Positions 34,026-43,668 of a stretch of DNA of 64,000 bases are shown here, piece after piece. Position numbers and translations under genes: made by a program. Within the stretch, counting starts at the first letter, position 1. Every line of letters begins with the position of its first letter. The DNA lies in contig NZ_LXKN01000032.1 in NCBI RefSeq assembly GCF_001692325.1, forward strand, positions 124,001 through 188,000. Reading direction: 5' to 3'. Source of the stretch: Rhizobium sp. AC27/96 (lineage in GTDB: Bacteria; Pseudomonadota; Alphaproteobacteria; Rhizobiales; Rhizobiaceae). A model generated the notes under the pieces. It made no database searches, had not been told where the DNA came from, and saw nothing but the letters and a program-made list of their open reading frames with translations.

Positions 34026-35045
34026 CTACACCCGGACAGCCTCGTCTCCCAACGGAGGTGCAACCAGGGTCAATCCTTCAAATTCCGCATAGATGCTGTC
34101 GGGAAGCCTGGGCTCCACGAGCTGCATGTTGCGGACAAGACTTCCAGCCTTTGCCGTACCGATCAGGACGGATGCCACGCACGGACTGCGCAGCGCGAAC
34201 TGAATTGCCGGCTGGGCAAGCGGCAGGCCATGCTTGCAGGCGATTTCCTCCATCGCTCCAACCTTGGCCAAGACATCCGGCGTCGCCGGCAGATAGTCGA
34301 AATGCGCGCCGGGCACTGGACCAGTCGCCAGAATGCCGGAATTGAATATGCCTCCCACGACGAGGGAAGTGCCTTTCTTCTCGCAAAGCGGCAACAGCTC
34401 CGCCACCGCGGAACGGTCCAGCAGGGTATAACGGCCGGCAAGAAGAATACAGTCGATATCGGCTGCATGCATGACATCGAGGCAGACCGGTATCTCGTTG
34501 ACGCCGAGACCATAGGCCTTGATCGTCCCGGATGATTTCAACTCCTCGAGCGCCTTCAATCCGGAGCCAAGGAGCTGGCCGAGATAATGCTCGTTCAGCG
34601 CCTTGCCGTGGGTATAGCCGCCGATATCGTGGACATAGAGAATATCGATGCGGTTGAGGCCCAGACGAGCATAACTGAACTCCACCGACCACATGATGCC
34701 ATCATAGGAATAGTCATAGTCTGCATCGAACGGCAGCGGATCGACATAGCCGTAATTCGGCACCTTGTCGGTCGGCACCGGACGCATCAGCCGTCCGACC
34801 TTGGTCGAAAGCACGTAGCTGTTTTCCGGTTGAGCACGCAGGAAGTCGCCGACATACCGTTCGCCCAGGCCGAAACCATACCAGGGAGCGACATCGAAAT
34901 AGCGAATGCCGCTATCCCAGGCAGCCTGCAAGGTCTCCATCGCCTGGTCGCGCGGGCAGGCACGATAAAGCCCGCCCAATGCGGCCGCACCGAAGCTGAT
35001 CTCGGTGACCTCAAGGCCCGTCCTGCCGATTGTCCTTGTCTGCAT
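34026..35045 (-). CDS. Aldo/keto reductase, aldose 1-dehydrogenase-like
   Basis: 339-residue TIM-barrel NAD(P)-dependent oxidoreductase. TRTIGRTGLEVTEISFGAAA is the usual start; the catalytic tetrad region DVAPWYGFGLGERYVGDFL supplies D and Y, with K in VLSTKVGRLMRP and H in ILYVHDIGGY. Sequence style resembles D-threo-aldose 1-dehydrogenase (L-fucose/D-arabinose dehydrogenase) rather than NADPH-aldose reductases. The ATG at 35045 has AGGTG-type upstream bases. It lies upstream of the sugar-importer genes on the same strand and divergent from a GntR regulator, so oxidation of the imported sugar is the likely job. Confidence 0.8.
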   Translation of the reverse strand: MQTRTIGRTGLEVTEISFGAAALGGLYRACPRDQAMETLQAAWDSGIRYFDVAPWYGFGLGERYVGDFLRAQPENSYVLSTKVGRLMRPVPTDKVPNYGYVDPLPFDADYDYSYDGIMWSVEFSYARLGLNRIDILYVHDIGGYTHGKALNEHYLGQLLGSGLKALEELKSSGTIKAYGLGVNEIPVCLDVMHAADIDCILLAGRYTLLDRSAVAELLPLCEKKGTSLVVGGIFNSGILATGPVPGAHFDYLPATPDVLAKVGAMEEIACKHGLPLAQPAIQFALRSPCVASVLIGTAKAGSLVRNMQLVEPRLPDSIYAEFEGLTLVAPPLGDEAVRV

Positions 35046-35338
35046 CACCTCTCCCTTGTGATGACTTCTATTCCATCTTGCCAGATCGGCAGCCGAGCGA
35101 TCCAACCGGTCGCCCGCATCCCTTTCCGGCTATTGACGTGATGGACAACTCCCTTCCATCCGCCAATTGATTTTGTTTTTTATCTACAATAAACATTTTG
35201 GTGTCAACGAGGAAATCGCCTGACGTCTTGGAGGAAGGCGGTTGGGACGGCCTCGATAAACTCCTGCAATTGACTGCCATTCGAACATGGTTCAGACAGC
35301 GCCGCCAACAAAGAGCGGCGACGATACGCGAGGGGGAA
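35046..35338. promoter_or_regulatory. Divergent promoter region, aldo/keto reductase and GntR genes
   Basis: Close to 300 bases. The middle is AT-rich (about 35166-35200) with the inverted repeat TTTAT-CTACA-ATAAA at 35179-35193, a reasonable operator for the GntR regulator. A TTG at 35198 opens the GntR frame earlier, but without a convincing ribosome-binding site. Confidence 0.4.
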
Positions 35339-36241
35339 ATGGCAAGACAAAACACGCTCTTCAAGGAGGCGTATAATCGCTACACGGCGCGCTTGAAGCC
35401 CGATACCGAGCTTCCGAGCGAGCCCGATATCGCCGCCGAACTCGGCGTTAGCCGCAGTACCGCGCGGGCGATCCTCATGCGTCTAAGTGACGCCGGCATC
35501 ATTCTCTGGAACAAACGGCAGAAGACGGTTCTCCGTCAGCCGACACAGGCCGATCTCTTCCCCAAGGAAGAAACCGATTCACTGCACGATATCATCGAGC
35601 GCAGCTTCATGATGCGCATCATGTCCGACGAGGCGCAGCCGGGCATGCAGATCAACGAGCTGGAACTGGCGCGCGAAATCGGCACTGGCACCTCCGTCGT
35701 TCGCGAATTCCTCATTCGCTTCAGCCGCTTCGGCTTGATCGAGAAGCGACCCAATAGCCATTGGACTCTGAAGGGTTTCACCAGCGAATTCGCCCTGGAA
35801 CTGGCCGACGTCCGCGAAATGTTCGAACTGCATTCCGCCGCCGAATTCGGCCGCCTGCCGCCCGGCCATCAGGCATGGGAAGACCTGAAAGCCATCGAAC
35901 GAGAGCATCATAAACTGTTGAAGGATTTTGACACACACTATCGCGATTTCTCACGCCTCGACGAGAAGTTTCACCTGCTCATCCATCGCGCCTCGAATAA
36001 TCGCTTCATTGCCGATTTCTACGATGTCATCGCCATCGTGTTTCACTATCATTTCCAGTGGAACAAGGCGTTTGCCCGCGAACGCAACGCCCGCGCCGTA
36101 GCCGAGCATCTCGACTATATCGAAGCGCTGCAATCGCGCGATCCGCAACGGATCGATGCTGCATGCCGCGTTCACCTTGCCTCGGCAAGACAGACGCTAA
36201 TGCAATCGATCCCGCTGAGCGCGGGCGAAGTCCCGGGATAG
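35339..36241 (+). CDS. GntR-family regulator with two winged-helix segments and FCD-like domain
   Basis: 300-residue regulator. The first winged helix (about 5-60) is a clear GntR domain: LPSEPDIAAELGVSRSTARA, then ILMRLSDAGII. A second helix-turn-helix-like segment at about 95-150 reads INELELAREIGTGTSVVREF, then LIRFSRFGLIEKR. The C-terminal half (about 155-290) is an all-helical FadR/FCD-type ligand domain (DEKFHLLIHRASNNRFIADF). I start it at ATG 35339, with AGGGGGA just before it; the frame runs back to a TTG at 35198. It faces the aldo/keto reductase and transporter genes and is their probable regulator. Confidence 0.82.
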   Translation: MARQNTLFKEAYNRYTARLKPDTELPSEPDIAAELGVSRSTARAILMRLSDAGIILWNKRQKTVLRQPTQADLFPKEETDSLHDIIERSFMMRIMSDEAQPGMQINELELAREIGTGTSVVREFLIRFSRFGLIEKRPNSHWTLKGFTSEFALELADVREMFELHSAAEFGRLPPGHQAWEDLKAIEREHHKLLKDFDTHYRDFSRLDEKFHLLIHRASNNRFIADFYDVIAIVFHYHFQWNKAFARERNARAVAEHLDYIEALQSRDPQRIDAACRVHLASARQTLMQSIPLSAGEVPG

Positions 36242-36276
36242 GCCGCCCGGACGCGGCCGATCCCGGAGCCCGACAT

Positions 36277-38520
36277 TCATTCAGCCGTCAATTTGAGGCT
36301 TTGTCCGGCAAAGCGTGAGGAGGATGCCTCGATAGTGATCGGCCCGGCGTCACCCGTTGCCTGAAGCCAGAACCCGGTGGTGCCACCCTGGAAAGGCAGC
36401 GTCTCAGGCCCGATGATCTTCGCCGGGCCATCAACCCTGATCGTGACGACATCATTGAGGAAGGCCAGACGCGAACCGGCCTGATCCAGCGCGCGCACGA
36501 TGACGCGCACGGTATCACGCTCGGCAGTGCGCAAGGTATCGGCATCGGCTTCGACCTGCAGCGTGGTCGGAAGCGGATTGGCGACCATCGTCAATGTCGC
36601 CACCGGCTTGCCGCCGAGATAGCCGGTGAACTGCACATCCTCCCATTCCATCCCCCATACGCCCAGTTCATCCTGCGTGAAGGAGCGATGATCGAAGATG
36701 ACAGGAGGATGCGGCAGATGCGGGAAGCTTTCGCGATCCGGCCCGAGGCGCTTGGTAAGCGAACCGTAACGAAGCTCGACCTCGTCGCAATTGGTCAGAA
36801 CGATCAGCGGCAGGGCGCCGCCGATGTTGCGTTCACCGCGCGCCCAGATCGTCACCGGCTTCATGACGATCTCTTCGGAAGGCTCGCACTGGCTGGCATA
36901 GGCGTAGGCAGCGAATTTCGGCTCACGGAACATGTCCATGACGCCGTGATAGCAGATGCGGTCGCCCGAGCCGAAATCGCTATGGGTATTGTAGTCGAAC
37001 ATGCACCAGCCGATGGCGCCGGAGATCGACGGATCGCCATAGGCGGCGTTCAGCACCTCCAGATGCCGGCGCACATGCTCGGCCTGACGCTGCTCCTGAT
37101 CGTAGATCTTCGTCGGATACATGTGACCGCCGAACTCGGTGATCAGGTACGGCACATCCTTGGAAAGACCGGTATTTTCCTGCTGGGGCCTCAGCGGTGT
37201 GCGCGGCCGGTTGGCGCCGGGCAGTTCCTCGTTGCCGAGGATGAAGTCGTTCATCGTGTAGACGTCCTCGAGCATCTCGCTCTCGGTAATGTAGCGAACG
37301 CCGCCCGTCTGGCGCGTCGGATCGAGTTCGCGCGCCAGCCGGTTCGTCTCGGCGTAGAAATCGTGGGAATCCTGGGATTCATTGATGCGCACGCCCCAGA
37401 TGATGATCGAGGGGTGGTTCCAGTCGCGCTCGATCATGCGGCGCACGTTACGGATCGATTCCTGCTGCCATTCCTCGCCGCCAATATGCTGCCAGCCGGG
37501 GATTTCCTCGAAGACCAGAAGGCCGATGCGATCGCAATGTTCGAGGAACCATTTCGACTGCGGATAATGCGAGGTGCGCACGATATTGCACTTCAGCACC
37601 CGCTTCATGATTTCGGCATCGCGCTCCTGCGCCGAACGGCCCATGGCATAGCCGACATAGGGGAAAGCCTGGTGACGGTTCAGCCCGCGCAGCTTCAGCT
37701 TCCTGCCATTCAGCAGAAAGCCTTCGGCAGTAAAGGTGGCCGCGCGAAAACCGAAGGTGGTGGTGAGATTGTCAGCGCCATGCTCGGTCGCAAGCTCGAC
37801 TTCAGCTGTGTAGAGGGTGGGATTGTCGAGATCCCAAAGCGAAATATCCGCCAGACGATCGAACGTAACGGTCACGCTTTCGCCGGAGGTTTCGCCCCGT
37901 GCGGAGGCGAGCACCGTGCCGGCGGGACCGCGCAACGTGACGGTTGCCGTGCCCTTGAAAGCAAGATTTTGCGGGTTGGCGAAATCGCAGCGCACGGTCG
38001 CGGATTTGAAGTCGGCGAGCACGTTGGCGGTTTCGACCTTGATGTTGGCAATCGATACGGGAGCGGCAACTTTCAGCCAGACGTCGCGATAGATGCCGGC
38101 ATAGGTCAGATAGTCGATACGGCCGCCGAAGGGCGGGATTTCCGGGTTTTCACTGCCATCAATCTTGACCGTGAGAAGGTTTTCACCCTGTCGCAGTCGG
38201 CCGGTCAAACGTGCTTCAAACGGTGTATAGCCATCCTTGTGAGCAACGATTTCCTCGCCATTCAGATAGACGACAGCATCAGCCATGGCCGCATCGAAAA
38301 CCAGCGATACCTCGCGCTCCGCGAACCGCTCCTCCCAAACCAGTATCTTCTGATAGGTAAAAGCGCGCTGATAGGACTTTTCGTCGAAATAGTTGAAGGG
38401 CAACTCGACAGCCGTATGCGGCAAAGTGACAGCCTCGCCTTCCTGCGGGCGACCGGCATCGGCGGAAGAGAACCCCTGGCGAAACGTCCAGGATTCGTTG
38501 AAGGCAACAACTGAGCGCAT
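36277..38520 (-). CDS. Glycoside hydrolase family 2 (beta-galactosidase/beta-glucuronidase-like)
   Basis: 747-residue cytoplasmic GH2 enzyme without a signal peptide. An N-terminal jelly-roll sugar-binding domain (PHTAVELPFNYFDEKSYQRA; GGRIDYLTYAGIYRDVWL), an immunoglobulin-like domain, and the TIM barrel with the acid/base in IIWGVRINESQD (NE pair) and nucleophile in PYLITEFGGHMYP. A further C-terminal beta domain follows (about 600-747). LRGLNRHQAFPYVG is typical. It converges on the GntR gene (35 bases apart) and may hydrolyse an imported beta-linked oligosaccharide; exact sugar unknown. Confidence 0.88.
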   Translation of the reverse strand: MRSVVAFNESWTFRQGFSSADAGRPQEGEAVTLPHTAVELPFNYFDEKSYQRAFTYQKILVWEERFAEREVSLVFDAAMADAVVYLNGEEIVAHKDGYTPFEARLTGRLRQGENLLTVKIDGSENPEIPPFGGRIDYLTYAGIYRDVWLKVAAPVSIANIKVETANVLADFKSATVRCDFANPQNLAFKGTATVTLRGPAGTVLASARGETSGESVTVTFDRLADISLWDLDNPTLYTAEVELATEHGADNLTTTFGFRAATFTAEGFLLNGRKLKLRGLNRHQAFPYVGYAMGRSAQERDAEIMKRVLKCNIVRTSHYPQSKWFLEHCDRIGLLVFEEIPGWQHIGGEEWQQESIRNVRRMIERDWNHPSIIIWGVRINESQDSHDFYAETNRLARELDPTRQTGGVRYITESEMLEDVYTMNDFILGNEELPGANRPRTPLRPQQENTGLSKDVPYLITEFGGHMYPTKIYDQEQRQAEHVRRHLEVLNAAYGDPSISGAIGWCMFDYNTHSDFGSGDRICYHGVMDMFREPKFAAYAYASQCEPSEEIVMKPVTIWARGERNIGGALPLIVLTNCDEVELRYGSLTKRLGPDRESFPHLPHPPVIFDHRSFTQDELGVWGMEWEDVQFTGYLGGKPVATLTMVANPLPTTLQVEADADTLRTAERDTVRVIVRALDQAGSRLAFLNDVVTIRVDGPAKIIGPETLPFQGGTTGFWLQATGDAGPITIEASSSRFAGQSLKLTAE

Positions 38521-38700
38521 ATTCAGTCCTATCGATTAAGCCCGTCGCATCGGGGACGAACACATGTTGCTTGGAAAATCAGGCGCGCGGCGAGGCAGGC
38601 ATGGTGCCGCGGGGCGATATCTATACAGGCTCGCCGCAGTCGCGCAATGCGACCGGTTGACGGATTTCGAATTTCCGGGAGAGCGAGGACACCACACCCG

Positions 38701-39603
38701 CTATCGGCCTCGCCCGTTCTTCGATTCCTCATTGGGGCTGCGCACGGCGGCATACATGCCTGTCGTGCGAAACTCCGTGGGGTTAATGCCGTAGATGCGG
38801 CGGAACACCTTGGAGAAATAATTGGCATCGTCGAAACCCGTCATGATCGCCACTTCCTTGACGGGAATGAAGGCGGCCTTGGTCAACAGTTTCGCGGCGC
38901 GCTGCATGCGCTGCTGCAGCACGAATTCCGCCGGCGGCACGCCTTCGCTTTCGGCAAAGACGCGCGAGAAATGGGCACGACTGAGACCGCTTGCCTTGGC
39001 AAGCTCGCTGACGGGCAGCGGCTTGTCGAGATTGGCGTCGATATAGTCGATGACGATCTGCATGGCGGAGCGATCCGCTGTAAAGGCGTGCGAGCCGAAG
39101 ACATCGTCGTAGAGCGCCATGGCCGCCTCATAGGCCAGCGCCGAGGCCGCGGCCGGCGTCCTGGCGCCCTGGACGAGCCGCAGGCTGCAATCGGCAAGAT
39201 GGTCGATGGTCGCCGGCTGCAATTTTAGAACGGGGCCGGCTGCCGCAAGGATGAGGCGATGAATGCGCAGCGCCTCCTCGCCGTTCATCGATATCCAGAA
39301 ATATTCCCAGCGCTCGCCCTTTTCCAGCCAGTAGCGATGGTTGTGAGGGACAAGCACCAGCAGCGTATCGCCGGCGCCAACGCGGTAATTGCGGTTTTCA
39401 TAGCGCAGCCGGCCGGTGCCGCTGATCGTGTATTGCAGCACCGTGAAGGGCGTCTGGCCGCGACGGCGCCCATCCCAATCGTAAGTCTCGTTGTCCCTCA
39501 CCTCATATCCGGCGCTGGTCGGCATGGCATGCAGCCGGTGGCGCCCGCGCGGCAGCGAAACCGTCCGCATGACCTGTCCGTTGTCGATCAATTTTTGCAG
39601 CAC
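38701..39603 (-). CDS. agpT: AraC-family regulator of the alpha-galactoside operon
   Basis: 300-residue regulator: an N-terminal cupin sensor (FTVLQYTISGTGRLRYENRN; DTLLVLVPHNHRYWLEKGE) and a C-terminal double helix-turn-helix (VSELAKASGLSRAHFSRVFA; EVAIMTGFDDANYFSKVFRR, then IYGINPTEFR). The start is GTG 39603 with AAGGG seven bases upstream; ATG 39570 is the alternative. It is divergent from agaL1, the position of agpT in S. meliloti, where it activates the aga/agp genes. The 210-base gap between them should carry both promoters. Confidence 0.8.
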   Translation of the reverse strand: MLQKLIDNGQVMRTVSLPRGRHRLHAMPTSAGYEVRDNETYDWDGRRRGQTPFTVLQYTISGTGRLRYENRNYRVGAGDTLLVLVPHNHRYWLEKGERWEYFWISMNGEEALRIHRLILAAAGPVLKLQPATIDHLADCSLRLVQGARTPAAASALAYEAAMALYDDVFGSHAFTADRSAMQIVIDYIDANLDKPLPVSELAKASGLSRAHFSRVFAESEGVPPAEFVLQQRMQRAAKLLTKAAFIPVKEVAIMTGFDDANYFSKVFRRIYGINPTEFRTTGMYAAVRSPNEESKNGRGR

Positions 39604-39814
39604 AAAATTACCCTTGAAAGCATAATTGTTCTCTGGTCGGCCCGGTGATTATAGGCATAATCCCGCCAGAAAACAGCACTTGCCCGCCAAAGAGGATCGG
39701 CGGACGGAGGAAAATCACGATTTCGTCCCTGTCTCGCAACCGCCGCGATCATAGGACGAAAATGCTGTCATAATCCCTGTTGCTGCTTGTTCGATCGACT
39801 TGAAGGTGAGGATC

Positions 39815-41281
39815 ATGAGTTTCAAAATCGCCATTATCGGTGCCGGCAGCGTCGGCTTCACGAAAAAACTGTTTACCGACATTCTCTGCGTGCCGGAATT
39901 CCGCGACGTCGAATTCGCGCTGACGGATATGAGTGAGCACAATCTGACGATGATCAAGGCGATCCTCGATCGCATCGTCGAAGCCAACAAGCTGCCGACG
40001 CGCGTGACCGCGACAACGGATCGCCGTGCAGCACTTACAGGCGCGCGCTATATTATCAGCTGCGTGCGCGTCGGTGGCCTGGAAGCCTATGCCGAAGATA
40101 TCCGCATCCCGCTGAAATACGGTATCGACCAGTGTGTGGGCGATACGATCTGCGCCGGCGGCATTCTCTATGGCCAGCGCAACATCCCGGTCATTCTCGA
40201 TTTCTGCAAGGACATCCGTGAAGTCGCCGAGACGGGCGCCAAGTTCCTGAACTACGCCAACCCGATGGCGATGAACACCTGGGCGGCCATCGAATACGGC
40301 AAGGTCGACACGATCGGTCTTTGCCACGGCGTCCAGCATGGCGCCGAACAGATCGCCGAAGTGCTCGGCGCGAAGGACAAGAGCGAACTCGATTATATTT
40401 GCTCGGGCATCAACCACCAGACCTGGTTCGTCGATTTGCGCCTCAACGGCCGCAAGATCGGCAAGGATGAATTGATCGCTGCCTTCGAGGCACATCCGGT
40501 CTTCTCGCAGCAGGAGAAATTGCGCATCGACGTGCTCAAGCGCTTCGGCGTCTATTCCACCGAAAGCAACGGGCATCTCTCCGAATACCTGCCCTGGTAT
40601 CGCAAGCGGCCGGACGAGATCAACAAGTGGATCGACATGTCCGACTGGATCCATGGCGAGACCGGCGGCTATCTGCGCCACTCCACCGAGACGCGCAACT
40701 GGTTCGAGACGGAATTCCAGCAGATCCTCGACAGCGCCTCCCAGCTGATCGATCCCGCCCACCGGTCGAACGAACATGCCAGCCATATCCTCGAAGCGCT
40801 TGAAACCAACCGCGTCTATCGCGGCCATTTCAACGTCAAGAACAATGGCGTCATCACCAATCTGCCAAGCGACGCCATCATCGAATCCCCCGGCTTCGTC
40901 GACCGCTTCGGCATCAACATGGTGGCGGGCATCACATTGCCGGAGGCATGTGCAGCAACCTGCATCTCGTCGATCAACGTCCAGCGCATGTCGGTGCATG
41001 CCGCCATCAGCGGCGACATCGACTTGTTGAAGCTTGCCGTCCTGCACGATCCACTGGTCGGTGCCATCGCCACTCCTGAGGAGGTTTGGCAGATGGTCGA
41101 CGAAATGGTCGTCGCCCAGGCACGCTGGCTGCCGCAATATGCGCATGCTGTTGATGGAGCCAAGGAGCGGTTGTCACGCAGCACGGTGAAGACGCGCGAC
41201 TGGAAGGGTGCGGCAAGCCGCAACGTCCGCTCTATCGAGGAATTGCGGGTCGAGAAAGCCGCGCTGAAACAGGCCGGCTGA
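39815..41281 (+). CDS. agaL1: GH4 NAD+/Mn2+-dependent alpha-glycosidase, first of two
   Basis: 488-residue family 4 glycosidase. NAD loop KIAIIGAGSVGFTKKLFTD at the N-terminus; metal/catalytic motif C170-H-G-V (GLCHGVQHGAEQ); second metal-ligand region ICSGINHQTWF. GH4 uses a redox elimination mechanism and needs NAD+ and Mn2+. Gene order with the following transporter genes and a second GH4 gene equals the S. meliloti agaL1-agpABCD-agaL2 operon for melibiose and raffinose. The motif CHGV, however, is the one linked to alpha-glucuronidase-type GH4 members, whereas alpha-galactosidases have CHSV; the substrate may therefore differ. Start ATG 39815 with GAAGGTGAGG upstream. Confidence 0.85.
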   Translation: MSFKIAIIGAGSVGFTKKLFTDILCVPEFRDVEFALTDMSEHNLTMIKAILDRIVEANKLPTRVTATTDRRAALTGARYIISCVRVGGLEAYAEDIRIPLKYGIDQCVGDTICAGGILYGQRNIPVILDFCKDIREVAETGAKFLNYANPMAMNTWAAIEYGKVDTIGLCHGVQHGAEQIAEVLGAKDKSELDYICSGINHQTWFVDLRLNGRKIGKDELIAAFEAHPVFSQQEKLRIDVLKRFGVYSTESNGHLSEYLPWYRKRPDEINKWIDMSDWIHGETGGYLRHSTETRNWFETEFQQILDSASQLIDPAHRSNEHASHILEALETNRVYRGHFNVKNNGVITNLPSDAIIESPGFVDRFGINMVAGITLPEACAATCISSINVQRMSVHAAISGDIDLLKLAVLHDPLVGAIATPEEVWQMVDEMVVAQARWLPQYAHAVDGAKERLSRSTVKTRDWKGAASRNVRSIEELRVEKAALKQAG

Positions 41282-41419
41282 CGCAGGCAGAGTTCGGGAA
41301 ATGAGCATGCGGCGGGGATCTCGGATGAGATCGACCGCCGCGTCTCGATCATTTCCCCTCGTACTGGAGGAGTGCGGCGTCTCGAACAGAGCGCACGCAA
41401 AAGAGGGAGAGAGAACAAG

Positions 41420-43507
41420 ATGAGACATTTTCGACCGATCGGCCTTCTAGCCGCGTTGACGATTGCCACATCGGCGATCGCCATCAGCGCCTACGCAGCC
41501 GAGCCGACAGTGCCACCCGTTCCACCGGTCTTCCCGGCGGAAGGAAAGATCAAATATGTCGAGCGCAGTTCCATATTGGAGTTCAAGGCGCTACCGGACT
41601 ATCACGAGCCCGCCTGGGTCACCGACAATTTCGTCAAGACCGGCAAGCTGCCGGCCGTCAAGGATCGCCTGCCGAAAGAGCCATTGGTCTACAAGACCGG
41701 CAACATGCCTGACGGCATCGGTGTCTACGGCGACACACTGCGCCACGTCATCGGCGGCCGGCCGGAAGGCTGGAACTATGGCGCCGGCCAGACACAGGGC
41801 TGGGGCGGCATCGATATCGGCCTTTCCGAGTGCTTGACGCGCACCGCGCCGCTCTTCCAGGTCGAAGCCAAGGACACCGAACCGCTACCGAACCTAGCCA
41901 AGGGTTGGGAATGGTCGCCGGATGGCCATAAGCTCACCATGCACCTCATCGAAGGCGCGAAATGGTCCGACGGCGTGCCCTTTAACGCCGATGACATCAT
42001 GTTCTACTGGGAAGATGAGGTTGTCGATCCGAACGTCTCGCCCCTCGGCGGCGGCGCGTCCCCGGAAGCTTTCGGCGAAGGAACGACCCTCAGGAAGGTC
42101 AACGACTACACGGTCGAATGGACTTTCAAGGACGCCTTCCCGAAGCAATATCTCTACACGATGGCCTACCCCAATTTCTGCCCAGGCCCGTCGCATATCC
42201 TGAAGCCACAGCATCCGAAATATTCCAAGAATACCTACGACCAGTTCAAGAATGCCTTCCCGCCGGAATTCATGAACATGCCCGTCATGGGCGCCTGGGT
42301 GCCTGTGGAATATCGCCCCGACGATATCATCGTCATGCGCCGCAACCCTTACTACTGGAAGGTCGACGAGAAGGGCAATCAGCTGCCTTATCTCAACGAG
42401 CTGCACTACAAGCTTTCGACCTGGGCGGACCGCGACGTACAGGCAGTTGCCGGTTCGGCCGACCTGTCGAACCTCGAACAGCCGGAAAACTTCGTCGCCT
42501 CGCTGAAGCGGGCAGCGCAGCCCGATGCGCCCGCACGTCTAGCCTTCGGCCCTCGCCTCATCGGCTATAACCTGCAGATGAATTTCTCCGCCAATGGCTG
42601 GGGTGCCCCGGACGCACGCGGACAGGCCGTCCGCGAGCTGAACCGCAACGAGGATTTCCGCAAAGCCGTTACCATGGCGCTGGATCGCAAGGCGATCGGC
42701 GACTCGCTGGTCAAGGGTCCGTTCACGGCGATCTATCCGGGTGGCCTCTCCTCCGGCAGCAGCTTCTATGATCGCAATTCCACCGTCTATTATCCGTTCG
42801 ATCTTGCTGCGGCAAAGGCCGAGCTGGCAAAGGCCGGCCTCAAGGACACCGACGGCGACGGCATCGTCAACTTCCCGGCTGGCGTCAATGGCGGCAAGGA
42901 CGTCGAGATCACACTGCTCGTCACCAGCGATTACACCACCGACAAGAGCCTTGCCGAGGGTGTCGTCAGCCAGATGGAGAAGCTCGGGCTCCGGGTGATC
43001 ATCAATGCCCTCGCCGGCCCCAAGCGTGACGACGCCAATTATGGCGGCCGCTTCGACTGGATGGTTCGCCGCAACAGCACCGAGCTCGCCTCGGTCGTGC
43101 AGAACACCGAACAGCTCGCCCCGGTCGGTCCGCGCACAAGCTGGAACCATCGTGCTCCGGAAAGCGGCGAGTTGGACCTGATGCCATTCGAGAAGGACAT
43201 GGTCGATATCGTCAACAAGTTCACCACCTCGAAGGATAACGACGAGCGCGTGGCCTTGATGAAGCAGTTCCAGAAGATCTCGACCGAGCATCTCTACAAT
43301 ATCGGCCTGACCGAATATCCGGGCGCGCTGATCATCAACAAGCGCTTCTCGAACGTTCCTCCGGGCACGCCGATCTTCCTGTTCAACTGGGCTGAAGACT
43401 CGATCATCCGCGAGCGCCTTTGGGTAGCCGCTGACAAGCAGGGCAAGTACGAGCTGTTCCCGCAGCAGCTTCCGGGTGCGCCGGGCAGCGCCGGCCCGAT
43501 CAAATAA
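41420..43507 (+). CDS. agpA: AgpA: periplasmic oligosaccharide-binding protein (Opp/Dpp class)
   Basis: 695-residue solute-binding protein of the SBP_bac_5 (peptide) family, with a signal peptide over residues 1-30 (LLAALTIATSAIAISAYAAE). Family blocks: LAKGWEWSPDGHKLTMHLIE, GAKWSDGVPFNADDIMFYWE, and NEDFRKAVTMALDRKAIGDS. It is longer than typical DppA/OppA (about 540). The homologous S. meliloti AgpA binds melibiose and raffinose, not peptides. GGGAGAGAGAA precedes the ATG. It lies 138 bases after agaL1. Confidence 0.87.
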   Translation: MRHFRPIGLLAALTIATSAIAISAYAAEPTVPPVPPVFPAEGKIKYVERSSILEFKALPDYHEPAWVTDNFVKTGKLPAVKDRLPKEPLVYKTGNMPDGIGVYGDTLRHVIGGRPEGWNYGAGQTQGWGGIDIGLSECLTRTAPLFQVEAKDTEPLPNLAKGWEWSPDGHKLTMHLIEGAKWSDGVPFNADDIMFYWEDEVVDPNVSPLGGGASPEAFGEGTTLRKVNDYTVEWTFKDAFPKQYLYTMAYPNFCPGPSHILKPQHPKYSKNTYDQFKNAFPPEFMNMPVMGAWVPVEYRPDDIIVMRRNPYYWKVDEKGNQLPYLNELHYKLSTWADRDVQAVAGSADLSNLEQPENFVASLKRAAQPDAPARLAFGPRLIGYNLQMNFSANGWGAPDARGQAVRELNRNEDFRKAVTMALDRKAIGDSLVKGPFTAIYPGGLSSGSSFYDRNSTVYYPFDLAAAKAELAKAGLKDTDGDGIVNFPAGVNGGKDVEITLLVTSDYTTDKSLAEGVVSQMEKLGLRVIINALAGPKRDDANYGGRFDWMVRRNSTELASVVQNTEQLAPVGPRTSWNHRAPESGELDLMPFEKDMVDIVNKFTTSKDNDERVALMKQFQKISTEHLYNIGLTEYPGALIINKRFSNVPPGTPIFLFNWAEDSIIRERLWVAADKQGKYELFPQQLPGAPGSAGPIK

Positions 43508-43668
43508 GGTCGGCCAGCAACCAGGTGCGGCAGCCGGCCATCCGCCGGCTGCCAATCAAACATCATGCATTCCGGCGGACAGACCGCCGGCCGAACTGAA
43601 CACAGCCGGCCCCTGCCGTTCCCGACGGATCGAGGCAGCCGCCAGCGACAAGAGAAGCGAACCGTCCC

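Noticed and set aside
36688..38514. 608-residue plus-strand frame opposite the GH2 gene
   Set aside because: The minus strand encodes a full GH2 enzyme with catalytic residues; the plus frame is an antisense shadow without motifs.
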